NCBI GenBank assembly: GCA_009774655.1
Contig: VSOD01000002.1
Span: 1-40,644 of the forward strand
Length of the DNA stretch: 40,644 nucleotides
Source of the DNA: Lachnospiraceae bacterium
GTDB lineage: Bacteria; Bacillota; Clostridia; Lachnospirales; Lachnospiraceae
Reading direction: 5' to 3'
Within the stretch, counting starts at the first letter, position 1. The number at the start of each line of letters is the position of its first letter. A model generated the notes under the pieces. It had not been told where the DNA came from. It did no database searches and saw only the letters and a list, made by a program, of their open reading frames with translations. A program made the translations under genes and the position numbers. This document shows, in pieces, positions 24,863-31,489 of this stretch.

Positions 24863-25852
24863 TCAGCATATGATATCCATATACTTCATGCGGACCAGCT
24901 CATAGTCCAGCACGATCTGCTGCCCTGTGCCTCCGTCGATCAGCCGCTTCAATTCCGTCACGGCCTCGGACGCGATCCGCTTAAAGTTCTGCCGCACAGT
25001 GTTCATCTGCTTTCCCGCATACCCCATCAGCATAATGCCGTCAAAACCACACACCGGCCGGAAAATATCCATCTCGATCAGCGCCTTCATCGCCCCGATC
25101 GCCATCAGGTCGGATGCGCATACCACCACATCTTTCTTTTTTGCATACTTAAAAGTGTGGTTTCTCGCCTGCAGCTCGGAAAACTCTCCGTTACGAACAA
25201 GCAATGACAGTTCCAGCTCCCCGGCCAGCCGCCTGATCCCCTTAAGCCTTTCGTCCGTCACATAACCGTTCTTCTTCCCCGCCAGATAGAGAATGCTCCT
25301 TCCCTGATTGTCCAGCACCGTCTTCTTCGCCACATCATACTGGGCCTGCTCCTGATCGATCCAGACACAGGAAGTCGTCCCGTTCACCATCGGGGCATCC
25401 ACCAGCACGATCTTAAAAACCTGCGCTGCTATCAGTTTATGCAGCACCTTATCTTCCTTTGACATCCCGAAGATGATAAGCCCCGTGATACTCTGCACCT
25501 GTAAATAGCGTATCACCTCTTCGAGATTCTTATTCTGCAACATGGAATAAAATATGGTGATGACGTCCAGATTCAATTCCACGGCCCGCCCGATGGTTCC
25601 CGACATGTACTGCATATTGATCTCGTCCACCGCCTGCGACGCGCTGCTTAAGTTCAAAAGGATCGCCACTCTCCCGGACTGCTTCGACGACAATGCCGCC
25701 GCCACCGAATTGGGCACGAAATTCAATTCATTTACTGCCTGATTTACTTTTTTCTTCGTCTCTTCGCTGACATTCGGGTAGTCATTCAGCACCTTGGATA
25801 CCGTGGAAATCGCTACGCCCGCATGTTTCGCCACATCTTTGATCGATACCAT
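24863..25852 (-). CDS. LacI-family transcriptional regulator
   Basis: 329 residues. The N-terminal helix-turn-helix is canonical (SIKDVAKHAGVAISTVSKVLND, then ALSSKQSG hinge at about 54-61). A periplasmic-binding-protein-like effector domain follows (VAILLNLS, ITGLIIFG, VVVCASDLMAIGAMKAL). In place of the usual DNxxAG effector motif the effector domain has VWIDQEQAQYDVAKK. The ribosome site is weak (GGATGAAGC). Two overlapping CGGAAA-TTTTCCG palindromes lie 90-120 bp upstream, so it probably represses itself; control of glgP, 110 bp downstream on the same strand, is plausible. Confidence 0.9.
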   Translation of the reverse strand: MVSIKDVAKHAGVAISTVSKVLNDYPNVSEETKKKVNQAVNELNFVPNSVAAALSSKQSGRVAILLNLSSASQAVDEINMQYMSGTIGRAVELNLDVITIFYSMLQNKNLEEVIRYLQVQSITGLIIFGMSKEDKVLHKLIAAQVFKIVLVDAPMVNGTTSCVWIDQEQAQYDVAKKTVLDNQGRSILYLAGKKNGYVTDERLKGIRRLAGELELSLLVRNGEFSELQARNHTFKYAKKKDVVVCASDLMAIGAMKALIEMDIFRPVCGFDGIMLMGYAGKQMNTVRQNFKRIASEAVTELKRLIDGGTGQQIVLDYELVRMKYMDIIC

Positions 25853-25944
25853 GCTTCATCCATTCTGAAAACGGTGTGCATTCCGGAGATTGTGCCTTAA
25901 TGCGTATGCCTCCCCATATCCTGCCTGAACTCCTGTACATTTTA

Positions 25945-25974
25945 CGGAAAAGGTTTTCCGGAAATCGTTTTCCG
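25945..25974. promoter_or_regulatory. Twin palindromic LacI-type operators
   Basis: CGGAAAAGGTTTTCCG (25945-25960) and CGGAAATCGTTTTCCG (25959-25974) are near-perfect 16-bp dyads overlapping by two bases, so their centres are 14 bp apart. They match the usual LacI/CcpA-type operator and lie upstream of the LacI gene, which is the natural candidate to bind them. Confidence 0.72.
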
Positions 25975-25989
25975 AAATCATCATACAAT

Positions 25990-26018
25990 AAAAGAGCGGT
26001 TTTGTAAACCACTCTTTT
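25990..26018 (-). other. Hairpin upstream of the LacI operators
   Basis: AAAAGAG-C-GGTTT pairs with AAACC-A-CTCTTTT around TGT. It has A/T-rich edges on both strands, as in a bidirectional terminator, and separates the lacI-type promoter from the divergent region. No gene ends near it, so its role is unclear. Confidence 0.45.
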
Positions 26019-26146
26019 CAGAAACTTATGGAAAAATTTATATGATGAATCATTTTCCTCAACTCAATAATTGAATAGACTATAATGACTGATTATGCTA
26101 TACTTAATTACGTACTTAAAACAACCATAATGAAAGCGGTGAGAAT

Positions 26147-26269
26147 ATGACAGGTAGTGAAGTTGCTAATCTTACTCAAAAATTAGAAGCCGAGGGAATG
26201 TCAGCTGAAAAGATCATAGAAATCATAAAGTATGTCGAAACAGCTGAACCAAGATCAGAAATCAAATAA
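26147..26269 (+). CDS. Small 40-residue protein
   Basis: The reading frame starts MTGSEVANLTQKLEAEGMSA and continues EKIIEIIKYVETAEPRSEIK. A GGTGAG ribosome site lies 4 nt before the ATG, and a bidirectional hairpin terminator follows 14 bp past the stop. The content is a likely two-helix protein with charged and aliphatic residues. It lies on the plus strand between convergently placed flagellin genes and the divergent lacI gene. No family is recognised by me, but the ribosome site, helix-like composition and terminator make it a credible gene. Confidence 0.6.
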   Translation: MTGSEVANLTQKLEAEGMSAEKIIEIIKYVETAEPRSEIK

Positions 26270-26282
26270 CTGCACATTACAA

Positions 26283-26313
26283 ACAGCCGCACTCCTCAAT
26301 GGAATGCGGCTGT
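26283..26313. terminator. Bidirectional terminator between the small gene and the flagellins
   Basis: ACAGCCGCA (26283-26291) pairs perfectly with TGCGGCTGT (26305-26313). On the minus strand TTTG follows, serving the flagellin transcript whose last stop is at 26413. On the plus strand it serves the 40-codon gene. Confidence 0.78.
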
Positions 26314-26412
26314 CTCTGATCATACATCGCTACAACATATAAACTTTTTGTGCTGTCATGTTCCTGCTGATGCAGTACTTATGCAGCCAGCTCCTGACTT
26401 TTCATAAATTCA

Positions 26413-27426
26413 TCAGCCAAGTAAGGACAATGCCAGCTGGTTGCTCTGATTTGCCTGCGACAGCATGGAAGTACCAGCCTGCTGTAAAATGTTGTTGTTC
26501 GCATATCTAACCATCTCGGTCGCGATATCCGTATCACGAATCTGTGCCTCAGCGGATGTGGTGTTCTCCACGATGTTATCCAGGTTGCTGATGGTGTGCT
26601 CAAGTCTGTTCTGGATTGCACCAAGATCGGAACGCTGCTCGGATACATCCTTGATCGCACTCTTGGCAAATGCATTAAGCGCTGCAAAATCGGCTGCCGT
26701 AGGATTATTCGTCTCATCAAGAGCAGCTGCCGCATCTGCATCATTAGTAGCTGTCGTATCAATGAGATCTGCCTCCTTAAAGAAATAAAATTTCTCAAGC
26801 ATCTTGGATGTCAAGGTGTTATCACCGTCTTTAGTACTTTCCTTATAACCATATGTTTTATCCGTACCATCGGTCTCGATATTATTCGTACCGAATTTTG
26901 TTTCTTTGCGGATAGCATTTCCTATCAGCTCATTGGTATTCATATTCTTGATCGTGATACCAATATGCTGACCGGACTCTGCGCCAACCTGCAGACCCTT
27001 GTTAGAGAAAGATCCATTCAACAGACTCTGCTCATTGAATGTGGTCGTGCTCTGCACACGATCAATTTCGGACATCAGCTGCTTAACCTCAGCCTGAATA
27101 TAGCTGCGGTCTGTAGATGTCAATGTGCCGTTCTCACCCTTTACAGCCAGTTCATTCATTCTCTGCAGCATATCCTGCACTTCATTCAGCGCACCTTCTG
27201 CTGTCTGTACGCAGGAGATACCGTCCTGAGCGTTTGCAGATGCCTGCGTCAGGCCACGGATCTGTCTTCTCATCTTTTCGGAAATGGATAAGCCTGCTGC
27301 GTCGTCTGCCGCACGGTTGATCTTATAACCAGATGAGAGTTTCTCCGTTGACTTCGCCTGTGCCTTTGTTGTAAGGCCCAGCATTCTGTTGGAATTCATT
27401 GCTGTAATATTGTGTTGTACTACCAT
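26413..27426 (-). CDS. fliC: Flagellin (distal copy)
   Basis: 337 residues. The D0/D1 N-terminal domain (MVVQHNITAMNSNRMLG, then LSSGYKINRAADDAAGLSIS, residues about 1-145) and the C-terminal domain (RLEHTISNLDNIVENTTSAE ... SMLSQANQSNQLALSLLG, the last 90) are canonical. The middle (about 170-240) is variable and short. It assembles the flagellar filament outside the cell through the type III flagellar export system. The ribosome site AAGGAGG is preceded by a hairpin with AGGA in its loop. The protein is nearly identical to the neighbouring copy outside the middle, and follows it by 118 bp on the same strand with no terminator in between. Confidence 0.96.
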   Translation of the reverse strand: MVVQHNITAMNSNRMLGLTTKAQAKSTEKLSSGYKINRAADDAAGLSISEKMRRQIRGLTQASANAQDGISCVQTAEGALNEVQDMLQRMNELAVKGENGTLTSTDRSYIQAEVKQLMSEIDRVQSTTTFNEQSLLNGSFSNKGLQVGAESGQHIGITIKNMNTNELIGNAIRKETKFGTNNIETDGTDKTYGYKESTKDGDNTLTSKMLEKFYFFKEADLIDTTATNDADAAAALDETNNPTAADFAALNAFAKSAIKDVSEQRSDLGAIQNRLEHTISNLDNIVENTTSAEAQIRDTDIATEMVRYANNNILQQAGTSMLSQANQSNQLALSLLG

Positions 27427-27449
27427 AACTTACCTCCTTGTTATACACT

Positions 27450-27469
27450 GCCGTAAATCCTTTTACAGC
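27450..27469 (-). promoter_or_regulatory. Probable CsrA-binding hairpin in the leader of the distal flagellin gene
   Basis: On the minus strand GCTGTAAA pairs with TTTACGGC (one G-U) around an AGGA loop, 11 nt upstream of the AAGGAGG ribosome site. GGA in a hairpin loop plus a second GGA in the ribosome site is the CsrA-binding layout. The proximal flagellin copy has the equivalent hairpin with a U-A to C-G exchange. Confidence 0.65.
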
Positions 27470-27544
27470 ATTCTTTTTGTACAAAATATTTTTATTCCTT
27501 AAACCTTTATTGCTTAAACCAATACAGCGTTAAGACAGGACTCA

Positions 27545-28603
27545 TCAGCCAAGTAAAGAAAGTGCCAGCTGATTGCTCTGGTTCGCCTGCGACAGCATGG
27601 ATGTGCCTGCCTGCTGCAAAATGTTGTTGTTAGCATATCTAACCATTTCTGTCGCGATATCCGTATCTCGGATCTGTGCTTCTGCGGATGTGGTGTTCTC
27701 TACAATGTTATCCAAGTTACTGATCGTATGCTCCAGTCTGTTCTGGATTGCACCAAGGTCAGAGCGCTGCTGGGATACATCTTTAATCGCATGCTTTGCA
27801 AATGCATTCAAAGCTGCAAAATCTGCTGCCGTAGGTGCATCTGTCAACTTACTATTTACTACCTGATTATTTGCTCCGTCGATATACGTCTGATCACCAT
27901 CAATCGCGTCATAGGTATCTTTATCCTTGACATCGCTTTTATCAAACTCATAAAACTTGGACAACATATTTGTAACAAACGTCGCTTTACCATCGGCATC
28001 CAGTTCTCCAGTTTCATAGTTTTTGTTATCCGTACTGTTTGTATCATCAGCCTCAGTGTTGGATACTCCAAATTTCACTTTATCCACTGCCGCATTCGCG
28101 ATCAACTCATTGGTCTTCATATTCTTGATCGTAATAGAAATATGCTGACCGGACTCCGCGCCAACCTGCAGTCCCTTATTGGTAAAAGAACCATCCAACA
28201 GACTCTGCTCATTGAATGTAGTCGTACTCTGCACGCGGTCAATCTCGCTCATCAGCTGCTTAACCTCAGCCTGAATATAGCTGCGGTCTGTGGTCGTCAA
28301 TGTACCGTTCTCACCCTTTACAGCCAGCTCATTCATTCTCTGCAGCATATCCTGCACTTCATTCAGCGCACCCTCTGCTGTCTGCACACAGGAGATACCA
28401 TCCTGAGCGTTTGCAGATGCCTGTGTCAGTCCACGGATCTGTCTTCTCATCTTCTCGGAAATAGATAAGCCTGCTGCATCATCCGCTGCACGGTTGATCT
28501 TATAACCGGACGATAACTTCTCCGTTGACTTCGCCTGCGCCTTTGTCGTAAGGCCCAGCATTCTGTTGGAATTCATTGCTGTAATGTTGTGTTGTACTAC
28601 CAT
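27545..28603 (-). CDS. fliC: Flagellin (proximal copy)
   Basis: 352 residues with the same N- and C-terminal filament domains as the distal copy. The middle differs (about residues 165-265, with NTEADDTNSTDNKNYETGEL and DKDTYDAIDGDQTYIDGANN), and is where surface exposure is expected. Two strongly similar neighbours allow gene conversion of the conserved parts and mixed filaments. The leader has AAGGAGG at the ribosome site and a GGA-loop hairpin. The gene lies 193 bp downstream of csrA on the same strand; only a weak sigma-28-like -10 is seen in that gap. Confidence 0.96.
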   Translation of the reverse strand: MVVQHNITAMNSNRMLGLTTKAQAKSTEKLSSGYKINRAADDAAGLSISEKMRRQIRGLTQASANAQDGISCVQTAEGALNEVQDMLQRMNELAVKGENGTLTTTDRSYIQAEVKQLMSEIDRVQSTTTFNEQSLLDGSFTNKGLQVGAESGQHISITIKNMKTNELIANAAVDKVKFGVSNTEADDTNSTDNKNYETGELDADGKATFVTNMLSKFYEFDKSDVKDKDTYDAIDGDQTYIDGANNQVVNSKLTDAPTAADFAALNAFAKHAIKDVSQQRSDLGAIQNRLEHTISNLDNIVENTTSAEAQIRDTDIATEMVRYANNNILQQAGTSMLSQANQSNQLALSLLG

Positions 28604-28626
28604 AACTTACCTCCTTGTTGTTTCCT

Positions 28627-28646
28627 GCCGCAATTCCATTTGCAGC
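28627..28646 (-). promoter_or_regulatory. Probable CsrA-binding hairpin in the leader of the proximal flagellin gene
   Basis: GCTGCAA pairs with TTGCGGC (one G-U) around ATGGAA, 10 nt upstream of AAGGAGG. The equivalent hairpin at 27450-27469 differs in loop and one base pair but keeps the fold. Confidence 0.65.
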
Positions 28647-28796
28647 ATTTTCATTTATTTGATTTTGATAATATCCGGCGGATTCTTTCCTTCAAACCCG
28701 CACTCCGCACTCTGTACTTTTACATACTTTTCATGCAGATTTTTTATAATAAACCCGAAACCCCCAGGATAGTTCCGGATTATTACCAACTTGCCT

Positions 28797-29075
28797 CTAT
28801 ACCGCTTTCACATCTTTTCCGGCTGCCTGCCTGCTGCCGCTCTTTTTCTTCCGGTACTTCTCCGGAAGATCCGGCACCGCATAGTAATGTGAAAGCGGCT
28901 CCTCTCCATCCGCATCGGCTGCTTTTGCCTCGATCACCTTACTGCGGACCACATTGACGTCCTTCGGAATGTCCAGCATCACGCGGGTATGGTTTTTGCT
29001 GCCGCCCAGAAAAACAATCTTGATATCATCTCCTATCATCAGATATTCTTCCGTGCTCACCGTCAGTCTTAACAT
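28797..29075 (-). CDS. csrA: CsrA-family translational regulator, atypical
   Basis: 92 residues from ATG 29075, with GGGAGG 7 nt before it. The CsrA core is clear: MLRLTVSTEEYLMIGDDIKI then VFLGGSKNHTRVMLDIPKDV and NVVRSKVIEA, with Arg44 of the RNA-binding surface conserved. The protein is atypical in two ways: positions 6-7, normally Arg-Arg or Arg-Lys, are Val-Ser, and a charged C-terminal tail of about 30 residues (DLPEKYRKKKSGSRQ) follows the usual end. CsrA represses flagellin translation in Bacillus subtilis by binding the hag leader. Here it is immediately upstream of two flagellin genes with matching leader hairpins. No fliW, the usual antagonist, is in the window. An in-frame extension to 29270 crosses the inverted repeat and has no ribosome site. 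Confidence 0.85.
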   Translation of the reverse strand: MLRLTVSTEEYLMIGDDIKIVFLGGSKNHTRVMLDIPKDVNVVRSKVIEAKAADADGEEPLSHYYAVPDLPEKYRKKKSGSRQAAGKDVKAV

Positions 29076-29197
29076 TCTTACACCTCCCGCAAATTGCTTT
29101 TTTCCAAAACCGTCACTCTTTCTGCCAACTTTCGAACGCATCCTTCGGAAAACAGAACCTCCGTCCGAACGCTTACTGCAAAAATATACCCATCTGC

Positions 29198-29228
29198 AAT
29201 GCAACAGTTGTATAAGAAGTGTTGCATT
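29198..29228. repeat. Left inverted repeat (recombination site) of the invertible segment
   Basis: Arms AATGCAACAGTT and AAGTGTTGCATT flank the asymmetric 7-bp spacer GTATAAG (29210-29216). The reverse complement of the right repeat differs at a single base (G at 29207). The outer arm mismatch weakens its hairpin, and the flank toward csrA has no T-tract. Confidence 0.93.
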
Positions 29229-29248
29229 GCTGCAGTCTGTTGTATAGT
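29222..29248 (+). promoter_or_regulatory. Possible promoter of the recombinase gene
   Basis: TTGCAT (29222-29227) lies in the inner arm of the left repeat and TATAGT at 29243-29248, with a short 15-bp spacer. Since both repeats share the inner arm, the promoter would survive inversion. Confidence 0.4.
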
Positions 29249-29291
29249 AATGGAGACCCGGAGAAATCAATTCACAGAAAGGAGCATCATC

Positions 29292-29873
29292 ATGAGCACA
29301 ACGTACCCCATTAAGAGTGAAGAAAAACTGAAAAAATTTAAAGAGTATTATCTGTTCATCAAACCTGTCTGCCGAAATTACGCCATGATCATATTAGGAT
29401 TAAATACAGCGTTCAGAATCGGCGACCTTTTAAGTTTACAGTGGCGGGATGTATTCAGCGAGAAAAAGAACTGCTTCAAGGATCATATATGCATCACGGA
29501 GCAGAAGACCGGAAAAGAACGAAGTGTGGCAGTCAATGCCAGCGTTTCAGATGCTTTGTATATTTTACGGGAAAAGGAAATCCATAGAGAAGAAACCCGG
29601 TATCTGTTCCCGAATGGAAGAAAAGGCTCAGGCCATCTCTCCCGTTCCCAGGCGTTCCGCATCATCAAGGAAGCGGCTGAATATGCAGGACTGGAGGAAC
29701 ACATAAGCTGCCACTCTCTCCGCAAGACTTTCGGTTATCATGCCTGGAAACAGGGCGTGCAGCCTGCTCTTTTGATGGAACTGTACAATCATTCCTCCTA
29801 CCGCGTTACCAAACAATACCTTTGCATTGAACAGGACGACAAAGACAGAGTCTATTTAACTGTACAGCTATAA
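29292..29873 (+). CDS. Small tyrosine recombinase (FimB/XerD-like DNA invertase)
   Basis: 193 residues from ATG 29292, with AAAGGAG about 8 nt before it. It consists almost only of the catalytic domain: Arg42 (NTAFRIGDLLSLQW), Lys72 (TEQKTGKERSV), His141 and Arg144 (CHSLRKTFGYHAW), His167 (YNHSSYRVT) and the nucleophile Tyr176 (TKQYLCIE) are all present. The N-terminal core-binding domain of phage integrases is absent, as in fimbrial invertases FimB and FimE. The gene lies inside a pair of 31-bp inverted repeats built like tyrosine-recombinase sites. The likely job is inversion of its own segment, switching a flagellar promoter next to csrA and the flagellin genes. Confidence 0.92.
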   Translation: MSTTYPIKSEEKLKKFKEYYLFIKPVCRNYAMIILGLNTAFRIGDLLSLQWRDVFSEKKNCFKDHICITEQKTGKERSVAVNASVSDALYILREKEIHREETRYLFPNGRKGSGHLSRSQAFRIIKEAAEYAGLEEHISCHSLRKTFGYHAWKQGVQPALLMELYNHSSYRVTKQYLCIEQDDKDRVYLTVQL

Positions 29874-29902
29874 CTATTTTTTCTTATTTTTAAAATATGC
29901 CC

Positions 29903-29929
29903 TAAACTATTATGCCGCGGGTCCGATAT
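29903..29929 (+). promoter_or_regulatory. Sigma-28/sigma-D type (flagellar) promoter inside the invertible segment
   Basis: TAAA (29903-29906), a spacer of exactly 15 bp (29907-29921) and TCCGATAT (29922-29929) match the flagellar sigma consensus TAAA-N15-GCCGATAA/T at 11 of 12 fixed positions. It points right, with the start site expected near 29936, 10 bp before the right inverted repeat. No gene lies on the plus strand downstream; phosphofructokinase is on the opposite strand. Confidence 0.72.
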
Positions 29930-29945
29930 ATATAATGTAAGTCAA

Positions 29946-29976
29946 AATGCAACACTTCTTATACAAGTGTTGCATT
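29946..29976. repeat. Right inverted repeat, doubling as an intrinsic terminator
   Basis: Arms AATGCAACACTT and AAGTGTTGCATT are perfect complements around CTTATAC (29958-29964). On the plus strand the 12-bp stem is followed by TTTTTG, a proper intrinsic terminator for the recombinase transcript and for the sigma-28 promoter in this orientation. Confidence 0.92.
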
Positions 29977-30041
29977 TTTGTCTGCATTTATCTAATAGAA
30001 TATCCCGGTAAAACCTTTTCATACACAGAAAAACAAAAAGC

Positions 30042-30083
30042 GGGTGAGTGCAGGATGCCAAATAAGCAGCCCACTCTCACCCA
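30042..30083 (-). terminator. Terminator of the phosphofructokinase gene
   Basis: On the minus strand GGGTGAGAGTG pairs with CACTCACCC (bulge of two) and is followed by GCTTTTTGTTTTTC, about 40 bp past the stop. Confidence 0.8.
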
Positions 30084-30123
30084 CATGTGTTCTTTATATC
30101 TTTTTACAACTTATTTCACCTGA

Positions 30124-31350
30124 TTATTTACGTACCAGATGTCTCGGCAGACCATTCACGAACAACGGCTGCAGCTCGCCCATGATCAGCGGTCTTGCAT
30201 ATTTCTCATAGCCTTCTGTCAGTCCCTTGCCGTCCTCTGTGATCCACTCGTCGGGAACGTTTCTCTCTACGTTGGCGATCGCGTGGATATCATATGCGCT
30301 TGTGCCGCACTGGTAAGGATCGTCACCGTTTCTGTCCAGTGTGATCATCATGCCGGTCTTGCCTTCCTCTGCCGCCACAACTGCGTCGTGACCTACCTGG
30401 AATGCCTCGTTGATGTCTGTCAGGGAAGCAAGATGGGTAGCTGCCCTCTGTAAGGTAGAGAACTCAATCGCACGTGTCTTAAGCCCTGTCTCAGCAGCGA
30501 TCTTATCTGCCAGCATAACAGCCGTACCGGACATCTGCTTGTGTCCGAACGCATCCACTGCCACTTCTCTGCCGATCTCACATACATATCTGCCGTCTGC
30601 AACCTTGACACCCTCAGATACCGCGATCACAACGGAAGACTTGTTAGCTGCCAGCTCTTTAACATCTGCAACAAACTTGTCGATATCGAATACTCTCTCC
30701 GGCAGATAGATCGCATCACATCCCTGGCAGTCGTCACCCTTCGCCAGCGCTGCGGCTGCGGTCAACCAGCCTGCATTACGTCCCATGATCTCCACGATAC
30801 ATACAGTAGGCTTCTTCGCACCGAAGGACTCGTTGTCACGGATGATCTCCTTTACGGAAGTTGCGATATACTTCGCAGCGGAACCGTAACCCGGGCAGTG
30901 ATCCGTTACCGGCAGATCGTTATCAATGGTCTTCGGAACGCCCATGAACCGCTGCGGCTTGTTGTGTGCTGCCGCATAGTCGGACAACATCTTAACGGTA
31001 TCCATGGAATCATTACCACCGGCATAGAACAGACACTCGATGTCATGCTTCTCCATGATCTCGAATACCTTCTCATATACATCCTCATGTCCTTCGATCT
31101 TCGGCATTTTAAAACGGCAGGAACCGAGGAATGCAGAAGGAGTTCTCTTTAACAGCTCAATCCCGGTCTCGTCGTTCAGATACTCGCCCAGATCGATCAT
31201 TCTATCCTCTAAAAATCCCTCAATACCATGAACCATACCATAAATCTTCTTAACCCCCAGCTTCTTGGCAGCAGCGTAAACGCCTGCCACAGAAGAATTG
31301 ATTACGGCTGTGGGGCCGCCGGACTGACCAACAACAATATTTCCTTTCAT
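30124..31350 (-). CDS. pfp: 6-phosphofructokinase, pyrophosphate-dependent type
   Basis: 408 residues. It phosphorylates fructose 6-phosphate to fructose 1,6-bisphosphate. Substrate motifs are GQSGGPTAVIN (8-18), YAGGNDSMDT (109-118) and the catalytic PKTIDNDLPVTDH (139-151), then EIMGRNAGWL. In ATP enzymes the phosphoryl-donor loop reads GGDGS; here the fourth residue is Asp (GGNDS) and Lys140 replaces Gly, the combination that marks pyrophosphate users. AAAGGAG precedes the ATG. It is a single-gene transcript. Confidence 0.9.
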   Translation of the reverse strand: MKGNIVVGQSGGPTAVINSSVAGVYAAAKKLGVKKIYGMVHGIEGFLEDRMIDLGEYLNDETGIELLKRTPSAFLGSCRFKMPKIEGHEDVYEKVFEIMEKHDIECLFYAGGNDSMDTVKMLSDYAAAHNKPQRFMGVPKTIDNDLPVTDHCPGYGSAAKYIATSVKEIIRDNESFGAKKPTVCIVEIMGRNAGWLTAAAALAKGDDCQGCDAIYLPERVFDIDKFVADVKELAANKSSVVIAVSEGVKVADGRYVCEIGREVAVDAFGHKQMSGTAVMLADKIAAETGLKTRAIEFSTLQRAATHLASLTDINEAFQVGHDAVVAAEEGKTGMMITLDRNGDDPYQCGTSAYDIHAIANVERNVPDEWITEDGKGLTEGYEKYARPLIMGELQPLFVNGLPRHLVRK

Positions 31351-31489
31351 CGTCTCTCTCCTTTATTATAATATTCTATACAATACGCCCATCCGGCTTC
31401 TAAAAACCACAGATAAGGTACTACACCATAGCTTTCTGCCGGATATCAACAAGATTATACCAAATAAACCCAGACAAGACAAGCTAAAA

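Larger units (their letters stand above)
29198..29976. mobile_element. Putative invertible DNA segment carrying its own recombinase and a flagellar promoter
   Basis: Inverted 31-bp sites bound a 717-bp interior with the recombinase gene and its probable promoter at the left end, and a sigma-28-type promoter at the right end. In the present orientation the flagellar promoter points right, into the right repeat and its T-tract. After inversion it would occupy about 29245-29271 on the minus strand, about 160 nt upstream of the csrA ATG. The segment should be able to flip because the recombinase has all catalytic residues. Inversion itself is not shown by one sequence. Confidence 0.75.

Noticed and set aside
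28671-28697. Own sigma-28 promoter for the proximal flagellin (GCCGGATAT)
   Set aside because: The -10 has an inserted G and no TAAA stands at the right distance. It is too weak to call, although it could lessen the dependence of the flagellin on the invertible promoter.
29076-29270. Longer CsrA starting inside the invertible segment
   Set aside because: The extension has no ribosome site and no similarity to CsrA, and would change with inversion. The start at 29075 has GGGAGG and the family N-terminus.
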